DNA of 32,869 nucleotides, from NCBI GenBank assembly GCA_016933215.1, contig JAFGBH010000046.1:1-32869 (forward strand), written 5' to 3'. Position 1 is the stretch's first letter; each line of letters opens with the position of its first letter. This stretch comes from Deltaproteobacteria bacterium (GTDB taxonomy: Bacteria > Desulfobacterota > Syntrophia > Syntrophales > UBA2210). The notes under the pieces were generated by a model, which saw only the letters and a program-made list of their open reading frames with translations, did no database searches and had not been told where the DNA came from. The position numbers and the translations under genes were made by a program. Shown here one piece after another: positions 15,932 through 24,038 of the stretch.

Positions 15932-17014
15932 ATGGGCGGTTCTATATGCTACCACAAGCCGGCAAATCGTTGGTATATTCAACTTTATTGGCAGGGAAAG
16001 CGCTATAAGATATGGCGGTATAACGGTGACCCTATTTGGCATGAAAAGACGGCTGAGAAGCTTTTAAACAAGATAAGGGCTGAGATAGACAACGGAGATT
16101 TTCAACCTAAGACATACTTCCCTGATTCCCCTCTTTCAATTAACCAATATTCAAAACAATGGCTAAACGTTATAGACGTTAAGCCGAATACCCTCAAAGA
16201 TTATAAGTACTCTGTAAACAGCTTCATTATACCGTTTTTCAAGAACAAGGATCTTCGTCATATCCGATACAACGATATTGTAGAATTTCATAAGTGGATA
16301 CCACGATCCGAGAAAGGGAAATACAACGCAGTTTCATGCCTTCGGACAATGCTTAGATGGGCATGGAGAAACGAGGATATTTCGAAAGTACCACCCTTCC
16401 CCAGACTGAGCCAGGGTGAACCACCAGAGATAGAATATCTGACCTTAGAGCAACAGGAGATGGTTTTAAAACACATTCCTGAAAGGCACAGAGCCATATT
16501 CATGTTTGGGATGGAATACGGGGTAAGGATAGGAGAACTAAGGGCTATTCAATGGGATTGCGTTCAAAATGATGAACTGGTCATTAAAAGGGCGTTTGCC
16601 GATAATCAGTTGATGGAAAGTACCAAAACAAATAGGTCAAGGGTTCTTGGATTAACACCCTATGCAAAGAAAATATTGCAATCTTTGCCCATGACATCGA
16701 ATACCTTTGTTTTTGTAAGGGAAGATGGGAGGTCATATACGAATAAAAACCTCAACAAAATATGGTCTGAGGCGTGCAAAAAGGCCGAAATAAAGAAAAT
16801 CAAGTTATACAATGCCGTAAGACATTCCCTTGGATGCCAGTTACTGGATAAGGGCTTTGAATTTGATAAGGTGCAAAAGGTTCTCGGTCATACAAGACCG
16901 GAAATGACCCGAAGATATGCCAGACGGTCAAACGAGAGCATAACCGAAATGTTGGTTGATAGACGTGCCAAGGTTATTGAATTTAGTGTTAATGAAATGA
17001 ATAAGAACTCATAG
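15932..17014 (+). CDS. int: tyrosine recombinase, integrase of the ssrA element
   Basis: 360 residues with the phage-integrase plan: a short arm-binding-like N-terminus (YHKPANRWYIQLYWQGKRYKI), a SAM-like core-binding domain (about 70-155) and the catalytic domain. Catalytic residues: Arg199 in YGVRIGELRAIQW, Lys232 in STKTNRSRVLGL, Arg297 in NAVRHSLG, His320 in VLGHTRPEM and nucleophile Tyr329 in TRRYARRS. The usual HxxR box reads NxxR (Asn294), a substitution tolerated in some members. I chose ATG 15932, with GAGGGGG seven or eight bases upstream; the frame opens at a TTG at 15881. It presumably recombines the 29-bp att core using the AGAGGTCA arm sites. Confidence 0.93.
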   Translation: MGGSICYHKPANRWYIQLYWQGKRYKIWRYNGDPIWHEKTAEKLLNKIRAEIDNGDFQPKTYFPDSPLSINQYSKQWLNVIDVKPNTLKDYKYSVNSFIIPFFKNKDLRHIRYNDIVEFHKWIPRSEKGKYNAVSCLRTMLRWAWRNEDISKVPPFPRLSQGEPPEIEYLTLEQQEMVLKHIPERHRAIFMFGMEYGVRIGELRAIQWDCVQNDELVIKRAFADNQLMESTKTNRSRVLGLTPYAKKILQSLPMTSNTFVFVREDGRSYTNKNLNKIWSEACKKAEIKKIKLYNAVRHSLGCQLLDKGFEFDKVQKVLGHTRPEMTRRYARRSNESITEMLVDRRAKVIEFSVNEMNKNS

Positions 17015-17066
17015 TATTTTTGTCAAATCGGGCATTAGGTGCATGCAGTAAATGTTACTCTGTGTT

Positions 17067-17456
17067 TTATTTGTCTTCTATTGAAAATTCTATTTTTGTT
17101 ATTTTGGTTCTTTCAGTGGCTGTGGGAACTCTTTGAACGCTTGCCCCTACTGAGCCTCCATCAAGTTTTATTTCCCCATCTGCGGATATTCCCTGAAAAG
17201 CAAAGTCCCCTATCTTTGATATTTCACTTTCAGTCATTTTTATAACTATTTTGTCATTATTCTTATCATATTTATAATTTTCTTTTATAAGGTCAAAACA
17301 GGAGGTTAGAATGTTGGCATCTTGTTTTGTTACTAATGGGGCTACAAGACCTGATATTACGGAACTTTCTGTAGAGAGGGGAAATGTAAAAGATTTTGGC
17401 GTACCATCTGTTGGAGTTGCGATTACAGAGAATTCATCATCTTTATATTTTGACAT
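17067..17456 (-). CDS. unknown 129-residue protein at the right end of the element
   Basis: No family recognised. The protein starts MSKYKDDEFSVIATPTDGTPKSFTFPLSTESS, looks soluble, and alternates strand-like and polar stretches (KNNDKIVIKMTESEISKIGDFAFQG, GEIKLDGGSVGASVQRV). No signal peptide or membrane segment. AAGGAG lies ten bases before ATG, supporting a real gene. It is the only minus-strand gene on the element and runs toward the integrase end. Its upstream region is the paired AGAGGTCA arm sites and attR, so its transcription could be affected by integration, excision or integrase binding. A role in excision or immunity is possible but unsupported by any motif. Confidence 0.6.
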   Translation of the reverse strand: MSKYKDDEFSVIATPTDGTPKSFTFPLSTESSVISGLVAPLVTKQDANILTSCFDLIKENYKYDKNNDKIVIKMTESEISKIGDFAFQGISADGEIKLDGGSVGASVQRVPTATERTKITKIEFSIEDK

Positions 17457-17473
17457 GACAGATTCGCTCCTTT

Positions 17474-17495
17474 TTAGAGGTCATTTAGAGGTCAA
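17474..17495 (+). promoter_or_regulatory. paired arm-type sites near attR
   Basis: Same 22-bp block as at 10972-10993: two TTAGAGGTCA copies 11 bp apart, here 36 bases before the att core and in the same orientation. Probable integrase arm sites. They also overlap the promoter region of the 129-residue gene. Confidence 0.6.
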
Positions 17496-17530
17496 TAATA
17501 AAAGTATAACTAATTAATATTATTGCATAA

Positions 17531-17559
17531 ATTGGTGGAGGCGGCGGGAGTCGAACCCG
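17531..17559. repeat. attR: 29-bp core at the ssrA 3' end
   Basis: Identical to 10897-10925. It covers the tmRNA acceptor and T-arm 3' strand, so integration leaves ssrA complete. Confidence 0.85.
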
Positions 17560-17887
17560 CGTCCGGAAACATTCCACTGCAGCTTCTACGTGCGTATCCT
17601 CTGATTTAAATTCGCGCTTGAGAACTCCCAGGGGAAGGATTAATCACGCGCTATCTCGATAGGGTTTCACCTTTCTCCCCTCGAGAATGGAAGATCGGCA
17701 ATCCTGCCTCGTTGACGCCCTCATCTGACCCGACAGGCAAGATCAGGAGAACGGAAGCCGACTAAGCGGCTACAGCGTAATCGTAGTTGTCTGCGATTAA
17801 AGTTTTCCTACCTATTTAACGAGGCCTGTAGGAACCTCGGCACGCTTCTACAGCTTCAACTATCCCCGTCGAAACCGTATCGCCCCC
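17533..17887 (-). ncRNA. ssrA: transfer-messenger RNA (tmRNA)
   Basis: Rescues stalled ribosomes by acting as tRNA-Ala and mRNA. The minus strand begins GGGGGCGATACGGTTTCGAC, the standard tmRNA 5' end, and finishes with GGGTTCGACTCCCGCC and CCTCCACCA, a T-arm plus encoded CCA. The tag reading frame (17762-17794) reads ADNYDYAVAA then TAG, with GCA as the resume codon. Length 355 is typical. smpB, its protein partner, lies just upstream on the same strand. The 3' end is the integration target of the neighbouring element. Confidence 0.97.
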
Positions 17888-17924
17888 AATAAATGAGGAG
17901 AATTATAAAAGACCTTGTGCCTAT

Positions 17925-17953
17925 ACTATAGACACTTACCACACTGAAGTCAA
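17925..17953 (-). promoter_or_regulatory. ssrA promoter
   Basis: On the minus strand: TTGACT (17953-17948), 17-base spacer, TATAGT (17930-17925). Initiation would fall near 17918, leaving about 30 bases of 5' leader for RNase P to remove. Both boxes match consensus at 5 of 6. Confidence 0.65.
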
Positions 17954-17972
17954 GGTGTATGGGGGGCTTATA

Positions 17973-18446
17973 TCAACTCCAATTCCTCGATTTGAATCCC
18001 CTCTCCATCTCACGCCGGTCTTCTTTTCTTTTTAAATCGGCCCGCTTGTCATAGAGTTTCTTGCCCTTTCCGAGCCCGAGCTCTATTTTTACCCTTCCTT
18101 TTACAAAGTATGCCTTCAGAGGAACCAGGGTAAGCCCCTTTTCCCGTGTCTTGCTGTAAAGTCTCTTGATCTCTCCCTTATGAAGGAGGAGCTTTTTTTT
18201 CCTCATCGGGTCATGGTTTGCAATGTTTCCGTGAGAATAGGGTCCGATATGCATATCATGGAGATATATCTCTCCATCCTTAATACGGGCATAACTGTCC
18301 TTCAGGTTTCCCATCCCTTCCCGGAGGGCCTTTACCTCGGTGCCAACCAGCACTATGCCTACTTCGTAGGCGTCCTCTATTGCATAGTTGCGACGTGCCA
18401 GCTTATTCTGACATATAATTTTCTCAGAGGATTTCTTTTTCGCCAA
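17973..18446 (-). CDS. smpB: SsrA-binding protein SmpB
   Basis: Small basic protein that binds tmRNA and occupies the decoding centre in trans-translation. Family sequence: [110 protein letters not shown] and a basic C-terminal tail. I placed the start at TTG 18446, which gives the usual MAKKKS opening and lies about nine bases after GGAGAG; the frame stays open to a TTG at 18470. The gene overlaps the end of ttcA by 23 bp. It is followed by ssrA, its functional partner. Confidence 0.93.
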   Translation of the reverse strand: MAKKKSSEKIICQNKLARRNYAIEDAYEVGIVLVGTEVKALREGMGNLKDSYARIKDGEIYLHDMHIGPYSHGNIANHDPMRKKKLLLHKGEIKRLYSKTREKGLTLVPLKAYFVKGRVKIELGLGKGKKLYDKRADLKRKEDRREMERGFKSRNWS

Positions 18447-19302
18447 CTTTTCCGTCTCTCTCCATATCAAGAGAAATCTCTTCGATATTGTGAATCTCCC
18501 CGCCTACAAGGCTGGGCTTGCGGGTGCGCTCTCGGTCATTATCCCCCGACACTGCCACGACCTCTTTCGTAAGGAGATACTCAGTCTTTACATGCGTCAT
18601 TGATTTAAATATATTCTCGCGGATATCTTTGTTATCCTTTTCCAGCTCATTCAGCAGATTTTTTATATACATTCTCTTGGAGATCCTGCTGGTGGGACAT
18701 CTGTTTTCCATGGTTGGAAAAAGCTGTTCCCTGGCATATTTCTTGACCAGTTCCTCCGTAATGTATGCGAGTGGACGGATAATATGAAATTTACCTCTGA
18801 ATATGGATTGGTTCGGAACCATAGTGCTGATTTCACGGGCATAAAACATGTTAAGCAGCAATGTTTCTATAATATCATCCTTATGGTGTGCAAAGGCGAT
18901 TTTGTTGCAGCCATAATCTTCGGCAATCTCTATTATTCTCTTCTTTCTCAACCGCGAGCATAAGAAACAGGGATTCTTCCTGTTTTTATCGCTGTGAGAG
19001 AAGGTCCCGATATCGGTTTTTTCCATCACATATTCGTATCCGCCCCCATTGAGGTATGTTTCCAAGGCTTTGTAGGTTTCATAATCCTCGTCAAAACCAA
19101 GATCAATGTTAACGGCCAGGACCGAGTAGGAAGGTAAAAAGAGCATCGGGGTCCGTATAAGATCAAGAAGCACAAGACTGTCAAGCCCCCCCGAAACACC
19201 GACAAGAACCCTGTCCCCCTCATCGATCATTCCATAATCGAGGGCCGCCTTTTCCAGCCACTTTTTCAGATGCAGATATAACTTTGTCTCCTTCTTTTCC
19301 AT
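18424..19302 (-). CDS. ttcA: tRNA 2-thiocytidine(32) synthetase, TtcA family
   Basis: ATP- and iron-sulfur-dependent tRNA thiolation enzyme. PP-loop SGGLDS at residues 37-42, CxxC in [13 protein letters not shown] (Cys112, Cys115) and a third Cys (Cys202 in ENRCPTS) match the three cluster ligands of E. coli Ttc[22 protein letters not shown] is also typical. Start ATG 19302, with CAGGG five bases upstream. The C-terminal tail after residue 255 ([20 protein letters not shown]...) is not part of the usual fold and is encoded largely by a copy of the dispersed palindromic repeat (18497-18539). It overlaps smpB. Confidence 0.9.
   Translation of the reverse strand: MEKKETKLYLHLKKWLEKAALDYGMIDEGDRVLVGVSGGLDSLVLLDLIRTPMLFLPSYSVLAVNIDLGFDEDYETYKALETYLNGGGYEYVMEKTDIGTFSHSDKNRKNPCFLCSRLRKKRIIEIAEDYGCNKIAFAHHKDDIIETLLLNMFYAREISTMVPNQSIFRGKFHIIRPLAYITEELVKKYAREQLFPTMENRCPTSRISKRMYIKNLLNELEKDNKDIRENIFKSMTHVKTEYLLTKEVVAVSGDNDRERTRKPSLVGGEIHNIEEISLDMERDGKVGEKEIL
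18497..18539 (+). repeat. palindromic repeat copy inside ttcA
   Basis: CCCCGCCTACAAGGCTGGGC followed by TTGCGGGTGCG and CGGTCAT, matching 9706-9758 and 32832-32869. It lies wholly within ttcA codons, encoding about residues 255-269 on the opposite strand without breaking the frame. Confidence 0.7.
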
Positions 19303-19305
19303 CAA

Positions 19306-19882
19306 AACCCTGTCTTTCCCCTTAACTGACTGCTAACTGACTGCGTGCAGTTTTACTTTCGCCGTCCATATGAACGGCCCATTCTTACCATGAAGCTTTG
19401 ACCCTATGCAACGGAGAAAGTGGCCTCGATTGGCAGCTTTTCATATCACGAGAGTTTCTGAGTCTCAGGGTAAAAAGTGCAAAGCATCATTTACAACAAG
19501 TAGATCGGGTGCGCGCTGAGAGTCAATAATTACGAGTATTTCAGGGCAATTAAAAAATATTTTTTAAAAAATGTTTGCATTAAAATTTTTTTGTGTGTAT
19601 ACAAAATACAAATATTGGAGTAAAAGGGGGCGTTTTTTTAGATTTTCTTTTTCTCATTTTTCTTCATCCAAAGGTATTGACAGAAAGTTCATTACCTTAA
19701 AATTTACCGAATATCATCAGCTCTCCAAAATAGGTTAAATGGTACGGACTTTAAATGTTCATGCAGAATTGCCTGCAACTCGTAGACGGAAATATATCGG
19801 AATTACTACGGTATATTGAAAAACAATTGTATAGCGAAATCCATGCGTTTCTGATTTTCATTTTCGCCGGAGAGTACAACAA
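19306..19882. other. 577-bp intergenic region upstream of the ATPase operon
   Basis: Divergent region between ttcA and ntpI, with no supportable gene. Near the left edge is a tandem TAACTGACTGC duplication (about 19323-19343). Possible operon promoters are TTTGCA, 18-base spacer, TATACA (about 19575-19604) and TTGACA (19677-19682) followed 15 bases later by TAAAAT. Neither is convincing alone. Confidence 0.45.
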
Positions 19883-21886
19883 ATGATCCCTATTTTAATA
19901 AATTCATCTGAACCTATGCTCAGGGTCAGGGTCGTAACCGTCAAGGATTATTCCGATGCCGCCCTCAAGCGTCTGCAGGAAGCAGGAGTCCTTCATGTCG
20001 AGGAAGCAGAAGAGCTGAGTCCTATCGACAAAGAGGCCATCGAAAGAGAAAGAAACCTGACGAGGACGGCTCTCGGTCATATCAATGATATCCTTGATAA
20101 TATAGCAGACGAAAGGACCGTTTCCATACCGGCAGAACCGGTATCCCGTCCCCTCGATGAAATCATGACGGACGTAAAAAAGCTTCGAGGCATATTTTCT
20201 AAACTCACCGAAAGACAGGACGCCCTGAGAGCGGATATTGCGAATCTTGAAGCGATGGGAAAATATCTCGGCATTCTTGCAGGTGAGACAGAAGCAACTC
20301 TCAGAGATCTTCAATATTCCGGAAATTATCTCTTCACCAATGTGCTCGCCCTCTCCGAAGAATCCTATAAAATTTTTATCGACAGGACACATGAATATCT
20401 GCTCAACACCATCTCAGCCTCTCAGGAGGGTGAGGTGGTGATATATTTCATCGCCCGGACAAAAGATCGCACGGCAATAGAAAACGTCATACGGAGTCTC
20501 GGTATTACAGTCCTTTCGATACCTGACAAAGATATGACGCTGAAGGAATTCACCGAAAAGAATACCGAGATACTGGGCAGACAGAGAATTGCTCTTGAGG
20601 AAGCAGGGCGTGAATTACAGACGGCAATAGGAGACAATCTGGAAGAGATCGTCTCCATACGGGAAGTGCTTGAGGAAGAAAACGAACGATTCTCGGTTCT
20701 CGAACATGCCTGTGAGGCACAGTATGTGACACTGGTCGAAGGTTGGGTGCCCGAAAGCAGTGCGGCAACGATAACCTCGGGCCTGAAGGACATCCTCGAT
20801 TATTCCTTCGTGGAGATAAAAAAACCGACATCGACGGACGAACCACCCACAAAACTCAGAAACCCCAAGGGCATTCGGCCCTTCGAAGTTATCGTGAGTC
20901 TCTTCAGCCTGCCCAAATATGGAGACTGGGATCCAACGCCAAGCGTGGCTTATTTCTTCGCCTTCTTCTTCGGCCTCATGCTCAATGATATGGTCTACGC
21001 CCTGGGACTTCTCGTACTCGCCAGGTTTCTACTTGATAAACTGGTTGACGACCCGACAACGGAAGGCACCCGGTTGTTCAGACGGGTATTGTATACAAGC
21101 GGAGGGGTCGCCCTCGCCTTCGGAGTGATTTCAGGGACATATCTCGGTGATTTTCTCAGCATGTTTTTCGGCATCAGTCTGAAGAAACTGGCCCTGGTCG
21201 AAACAATTCAGACACAACTTTCCGATCCCATCTCATTTATCATCCTCTCCCTTATTATAGGCCTTATTCACCTGAATATCGCCCACATTCTCGGACTTGT
21301 AAAGGGAGTAAAAGAAAAAAGCCCGGGAATGGTATTGAGCAAAATCGGCCTCTTTCTCGTTCAGATTTTCGGCATTCCCTATCTCTTTAAATCGATGCTT
21401 GCCATTGAGCTCCTCACCATGAGTGCCGCCACCTATGCCATCTTCATCTATCCCCTTATACTCGGGGTGGTATTGATTATTGTGGGTGCATTCATGCAGA
21501 TGGGTGGTCTGGGTGCCGTTTTCTGGATATTCGATCTTACGGGCATACTGGGAGATGTCATGTCATACTCACGGCTGGCAGGGGTGGGTCTCGCTACTTT
21601 CTATCTCGCCTCGTCCTTCAATCTGCTTTCAGAATGGGTATCCTCCACCGTTTCCACGGCGGTACCAGGGATAGCTGGCATCGTCCTGGCCTTTATCATC
21701 GGCTCCATACTCCTTTTGATGTTCCATGTATTTAATCTGCTTTTGAGCAGCCTGGCTGCTTTTATTCACTCCCTCAGGTTGTGCTTTGTGGAATTCCTGT
21801 TGAAATTCTATGAAGGTGGCGGACGGGAATACGCCCCCTTTCACCTGAGACTTCGGAGAGAAATTGTCGTAGGTAAAAAATCTTAA
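19883..21886 (+). CDS. ntpI: V/A-type ATPase subunit I (a subunit)
   Basis: Membrane stator subunit that forms the ion half-channels against the proteolipid ring. 667 residues: a soluble N-terminal arm (about 1-340) with coiled-coil stretches, then a membrane half with seven or so hydrophobic helices (from SVAYFFAFFFGLMLNDMVYALGLL onward). The end HSLRLCFVEFLLKFYEGGGREYAPF is a strong family signature. Start ATG 19883 with GGAGAG eight bases upstream; an internal ATG at 19916 would trim 11 residues. First gene of a nine-or-more-gene plus-strand operon; the proteolipid gene follows after 15 bp. Confidence 0.95.
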   Translation: MIPILINSSEPMLRVRVVTVKDYSDAALKRLQEAGVLHVEEAEELSPIDKEAIERERNLTRTALGHINDILDNIADERTVSIPAEPVSRPLDEIMTDVKKLRGIFSKLTERQDALRADIANLEAMGKYLGILAGETEATLRDLQYSGNYLFTNVLALSEESYKIFIDRTHEYLLNTISASQEGEVVIYFIARTKDRTAIENVIRSLGITVLSIPDKDMTLKEFTEKNTEILGRQRIALEEAGRELQTAIGDNLEEIVSIREVLEEENERFSVLEHACEAQYVTLVEGWVPESSAATITSGLKDILDYSFVEIKKPTSTDEPPTKLRNPKGIRPFEVIVSLFSLPKYGDWDPTPSVAYFFAFFFGLMLNDMVYALGLLVLARFLLDKLVDDPTTEGTRLFRRVLYTSGGVALAFGVISGTYLGDFLSMFFGISLKKLALVETIQTQLSDPISFIILSLIIGLIHLNIAHILGLVKGVKEKSPGMVLSKIGLFLVQIFGIPYLFKSMLAIELLTMSAATYAIFIYPLILGVVLIIVGAFMQMGGLGAVFWIFDLTGILGDVMSYSRLAGVGLATFYLASSFNLLSEWVSSTVSTAVPGIAGIVLAFIIGSILLLMFHVFNLLLSSLAAFIHSLRLCFVEFLLKFYEGGGREYAPFHLRLRREIVVGKKS

Positions 21887-21901
21887 AGAGAGGTGAAAAA
21901 T

Positions 21902-22372
21902 ATGACTGTAATACAAGCTTTGGCCACGATAGGTGGTGCGATTGCACTAATAGGGGGTCTGGTCGGGTCGGCAGTGGGAATTGCCATGGCCGCATCCGCG
22001 GGGCTGGCTACTCTGTCTGAGGATTCCAGCCAGTTGAGGAATGTCATCGTGCTGGCATCCATGCCAATGACTCAGAGCTTTTATGGTCTTATTATCCTGA
22101 TCATCATACTCACCGTTGTCTTCCCGAAGGTTGCGGCTGCAGGGATCGGCGTCGGTATCGGGGTGCTCACTATCGGAATCATGGCGGGCTTCGCTGAGAT
22201 ATTTTCCGCAATGTATCAGGGATCGGTCTGCGCCTCCGGAATCGCACTCTTGCCGAAGACCAAGGGCCGGATCCTGACCGCGTCAATGATGCTCGCCGTT
22301 TTCGTGGAGCTGATCGGAGTGCTCGGTCTTGTCTTTACCATTATGGCACTCAGCATATTAAAGCTCATGTAG
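21902..22372 (+). CDS. ntpK: V/A-type ATPase proteolipid subunit K (double hairpin, Na+-type residues)
   Basis: Rotor-ring subunit with four membrane helices made of two fused hairpins; 156 residues, the same length as E. hirae NtpK. Hairpin 1 has MPMTQSFYGL, with Gln instead of an ion-binding acid. Hairpin 2 has SAMYQGSVCASG and FVELIGVLGLV, with the essential Glu136. Thr57, Gln58, Gln106 and Glu136 correspond to the Na+ ligands Thr64, Gln65, Gln110 and Glu139 of the E. hirae ring; the Leu61 position is Met54. Sodium coupling is therefore likely, by inference. Start ATG 21902 follows AGAGGTG; the upstream GTG at 21893 is in frame but lies within that site. Confidence 0.94.
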   Translation: MTVIQALATIGGAIALIGGLVGSAVGIAMAASAGLATLSEDSSQLRNVIVLASMPMTQSFYGLIILIIILTVVFPKVAAAGIGVGIGVLTIGIMAGFAEIFSAMYQGSVCASGIALLPKTKGRILTASMMLAVFVELIGVLGLVFTIMALSILKLM

Positions 22373-22394
22373 AAAACAGAAAAGGGTGACTGCT

Positions 22395-22985
22395 ATGGAA
22401 ACTGATAAAATCAGGGAAGCTATCCTCGACAAGGCACGGGAGGAGGCGAAAGAGGTAATAGAAAACGCGGAGGAAAAGGCCCGGGAGATGCTCTCACAGG
22501 CGGAGAGCCAGAAGGACAAGCGGTATGAGGAGGAAAAGAAAAAGATCATCGCCGAGGCCAATCGTGAGTCGTCGAAAACCCTCGCCCAGGCCTCGCTGAA
22601 GGCCCTGCAACAGATCCTGCAGATAAAGGATGGCGTTGTCAAAGAAGTCCTCTCGAAAGTAAAGGAGGGGCTATCCAATGAAATAAAAGATAAATCCATG
22701 TTCGCCCGCCTGATAACAGAAACGGTCGATGCCTTTGAATCGGAAGAAAAACTGAGAATCCTTGCCGCTTCCAAGGACCTGAAGATTGTCGAGGAGGTAA
22801 TCGGGGAGAGCGAAACGCTGAAAGACAGGGTGGCGGAAGTAAAGGAAATTGAATGTCTCGGCGGCATACTTGGTGAAACGTTGAATGGCATGGTGAGTAT
22901 TGATAATACCTTCGATATGAGACTTGAGATGCTGATACCGAAAATCCTGCCGGAAATCGGCAAGAAACTCTTTGGGAGTTCATAA
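22395..22985 (+). CDS. ntpE: V/A-type ATPase subunit E (peripheral stalk)
   Basis: Peripheral-stalk subunit linking the catalytic head to subunit I. 196 residues: a long charged N-terminal helix (METDKIREAILDKAREEAKEVIENAEEKARE..., to about residue 90) that pairs with the G/H subunit, then a globular end with the family motif EIECLGGILGETLNGMVSIDNTFDMRLE. Start ATG 22395, eight bases after AAGGG; a GTG three codons upstream is possible. It follows ntpK by 22 bp and precedes ntpC by 2 bp. Its likely stalk partner is encoded at 29251, at the far end of the cluster. Confidence 0.92.
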   Translation: METDKIREAILDKAREEAKEVIENAEEKAREMLSQAESQKDKRYEEEKKKIIAEANRESSKTLAQASLKALQQILQIKDGVVKEVLSKVKEGLSNEIKDKSMFARLITETVDAFESEEKLRILAASKDLKIVEEVIGESETLKDRVAEVKEIECLGGILGETLNGMVSIDNTFDMRLEMLIPKILPEIGKKLFGSS

Positions 22986-22987
22986 CT

Positions 22988-24037
22988 GTGAATCAGATCA
23001 ACACCCGCTACGCATTCACATCAGCCTACCTCAAGGGTGAGGAGGCCAGGAGCATATCGGCCGAGCATATCGACGGCATGTTTCAGAGGTCCATGTCCCT
23101 TCAGGATATCCTGGATTCCATACGAGAAACCGATATCGGAGCGTATCTTCTGGAATTTAACGTGGGAGGAACCAAGACCTTTGATGATACCGACGAGTTC
23201 CTCTGGGAATACTTTAGGGGGTGCCTGGAACGACTGAAGAGATTCGAGATACCGAGAGATATGGTTCGAATGCTGGATTCATACATAAAAAAATACGATA
23301 TCGCCAATATAAAGACGTCCCTCAGAGGCGTGTTGTCAGAAAAGACAGCCGAGATGTCTCCCCTGGGAACTCTCTACAGCGAGGGATATCTTGAGGCATT
23401 ATCAAATGCGAAGAGCATAGAGGAAATATCGGAAGTTCTCGAATCCTGCAAACTTGATGACTATTCAGCGATTGTCAAAGACATCAGGGAGAAGGAGGCA
23501 CGGTCTACCTTCGAAGGCGAGTTCAGGCTTGAAAGTCTGTACTATACAACGTTGCGCTCGTCACTTAAAGATATGAGTGACGGGGGTGTCCTTGCAAAGT
23601 CCCTCGGCATCATGATTGACCTTGCCAATCTTCAGGTGGTTTTTCGTTCGGCCCTCGGAAAAGGCAATCCCGGCATGGAAGATTTTATCCTTGATGGGGG
23701 GCATATGCTCTCCGCGAATACCATAAAGGAACTGTTGTCGCTCACTATGGCGGAAATAATCGGGAGACTTGAGGCCACCGAGTATCACCAGATGGCACGG
23801 GAAATCTCCAGAGGCTACGAAAAGGAGCAAACCATAGCGATCGTTGACAAGATAATGGGGGACTACAGATTCAGGCTCCTGAGAGACCTCCTCTCCCCCA
23901 GGGCATTGTCTCCCTGCAATCTGTTCTGGTATCTCATTATCAAAGAATCCGAGATACGCAACGTGAGAATAATCCTCAAATCACTTGAGGACGGAATACA
24001 GCTCTCGGACGTGAGAGACTATCTGGTAATCGCATAG
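22988..24037 (+). CDS. ntpC: V/A-type ATPase subunit C (rotor-ring cap)
   Basis: Funnel-shaped all-helical subunit (V-ATPase d/AC39 family) joining the central shaft to the proteolipid ring. 349 residues, helical throughout, starting NQINTRYAFTSAYLKGEEARSIS, with the family-like LYSEGYLEALSNAKSIEEISEVLES and the terminal REISRGYEKEQTIAIVDKIMGDYRF ... PCNLFWYLIIKESEIRNVRIILKSLEDGI. That end is the most conserved part of the family. Start is GTG at 22988 with GGGAG nine bases upstream. It fits tightly between ntpE and the F subunit gene. Confidence 0.92.
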   Translation: MNQINTRYAFTSAYLKGEEARSISAEHIDGMFQRSMSLQDILDSIRETDIGAYLLEFNVGGTKTFDDTDEFLWEYFRGCLERLKRFEIPRDMVRMLDSYIKKYDIANIKTSLRGVLSEKTAEMSPLGTLYSEGYLEALSNAKSIEEISEVLESCKLDDYSAIVKDIREKEARSTFEGEFRLESLYYTTLRSSLKDMSDGGVLAKSLGIMIDLANLQVVFRSALGKGNPGMEDFILDGGHMLSANTIKELLSLTMAEIIGRLEATEYHQMAREISRGYEKEQTIAIVDKIMGDYRFRLLRDLLSPRALSPCNLFWYLIIKESEIRNVRIILKSLEDGIQLSDVRDYLVIA

Positions 24038-24038
24038 C

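Larger units (their letters stand above)
10926..17559. mobile_element. integrative element in ssrA, with rolling-circle Rep, tyrosine integrase and R-M cargo
   Basis: The region between two 29-bp direct repeats of the tmRNA 3' end; excision would give a circle of 6634 bp. Gene order: vsr, methyltransferase-endonuclease fusion, ribbon-helix-helix-like regulator, 103-residue unknown, HUH Rep, integrase (all plus), then a 129-residue unknown (minus). Paired AGAGGTCA arm sites sit just inside both ends. No capsid, packaging or conjugation-apparatus genes are present, so it is not an autonomous phage or a self-transmissible conjugative element. A satellite, an integrated plasmid or a mobilisable island are the options. 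The rep-int half is visibly more AT-rich than the flanking housekeeping genes. Confidence 0.85.

Noticed and set aside
19904-20392. 162-codon minus-strand frame inside ntpI
   Set aside because: Antisense shadow of a conserved ATPase subunit.
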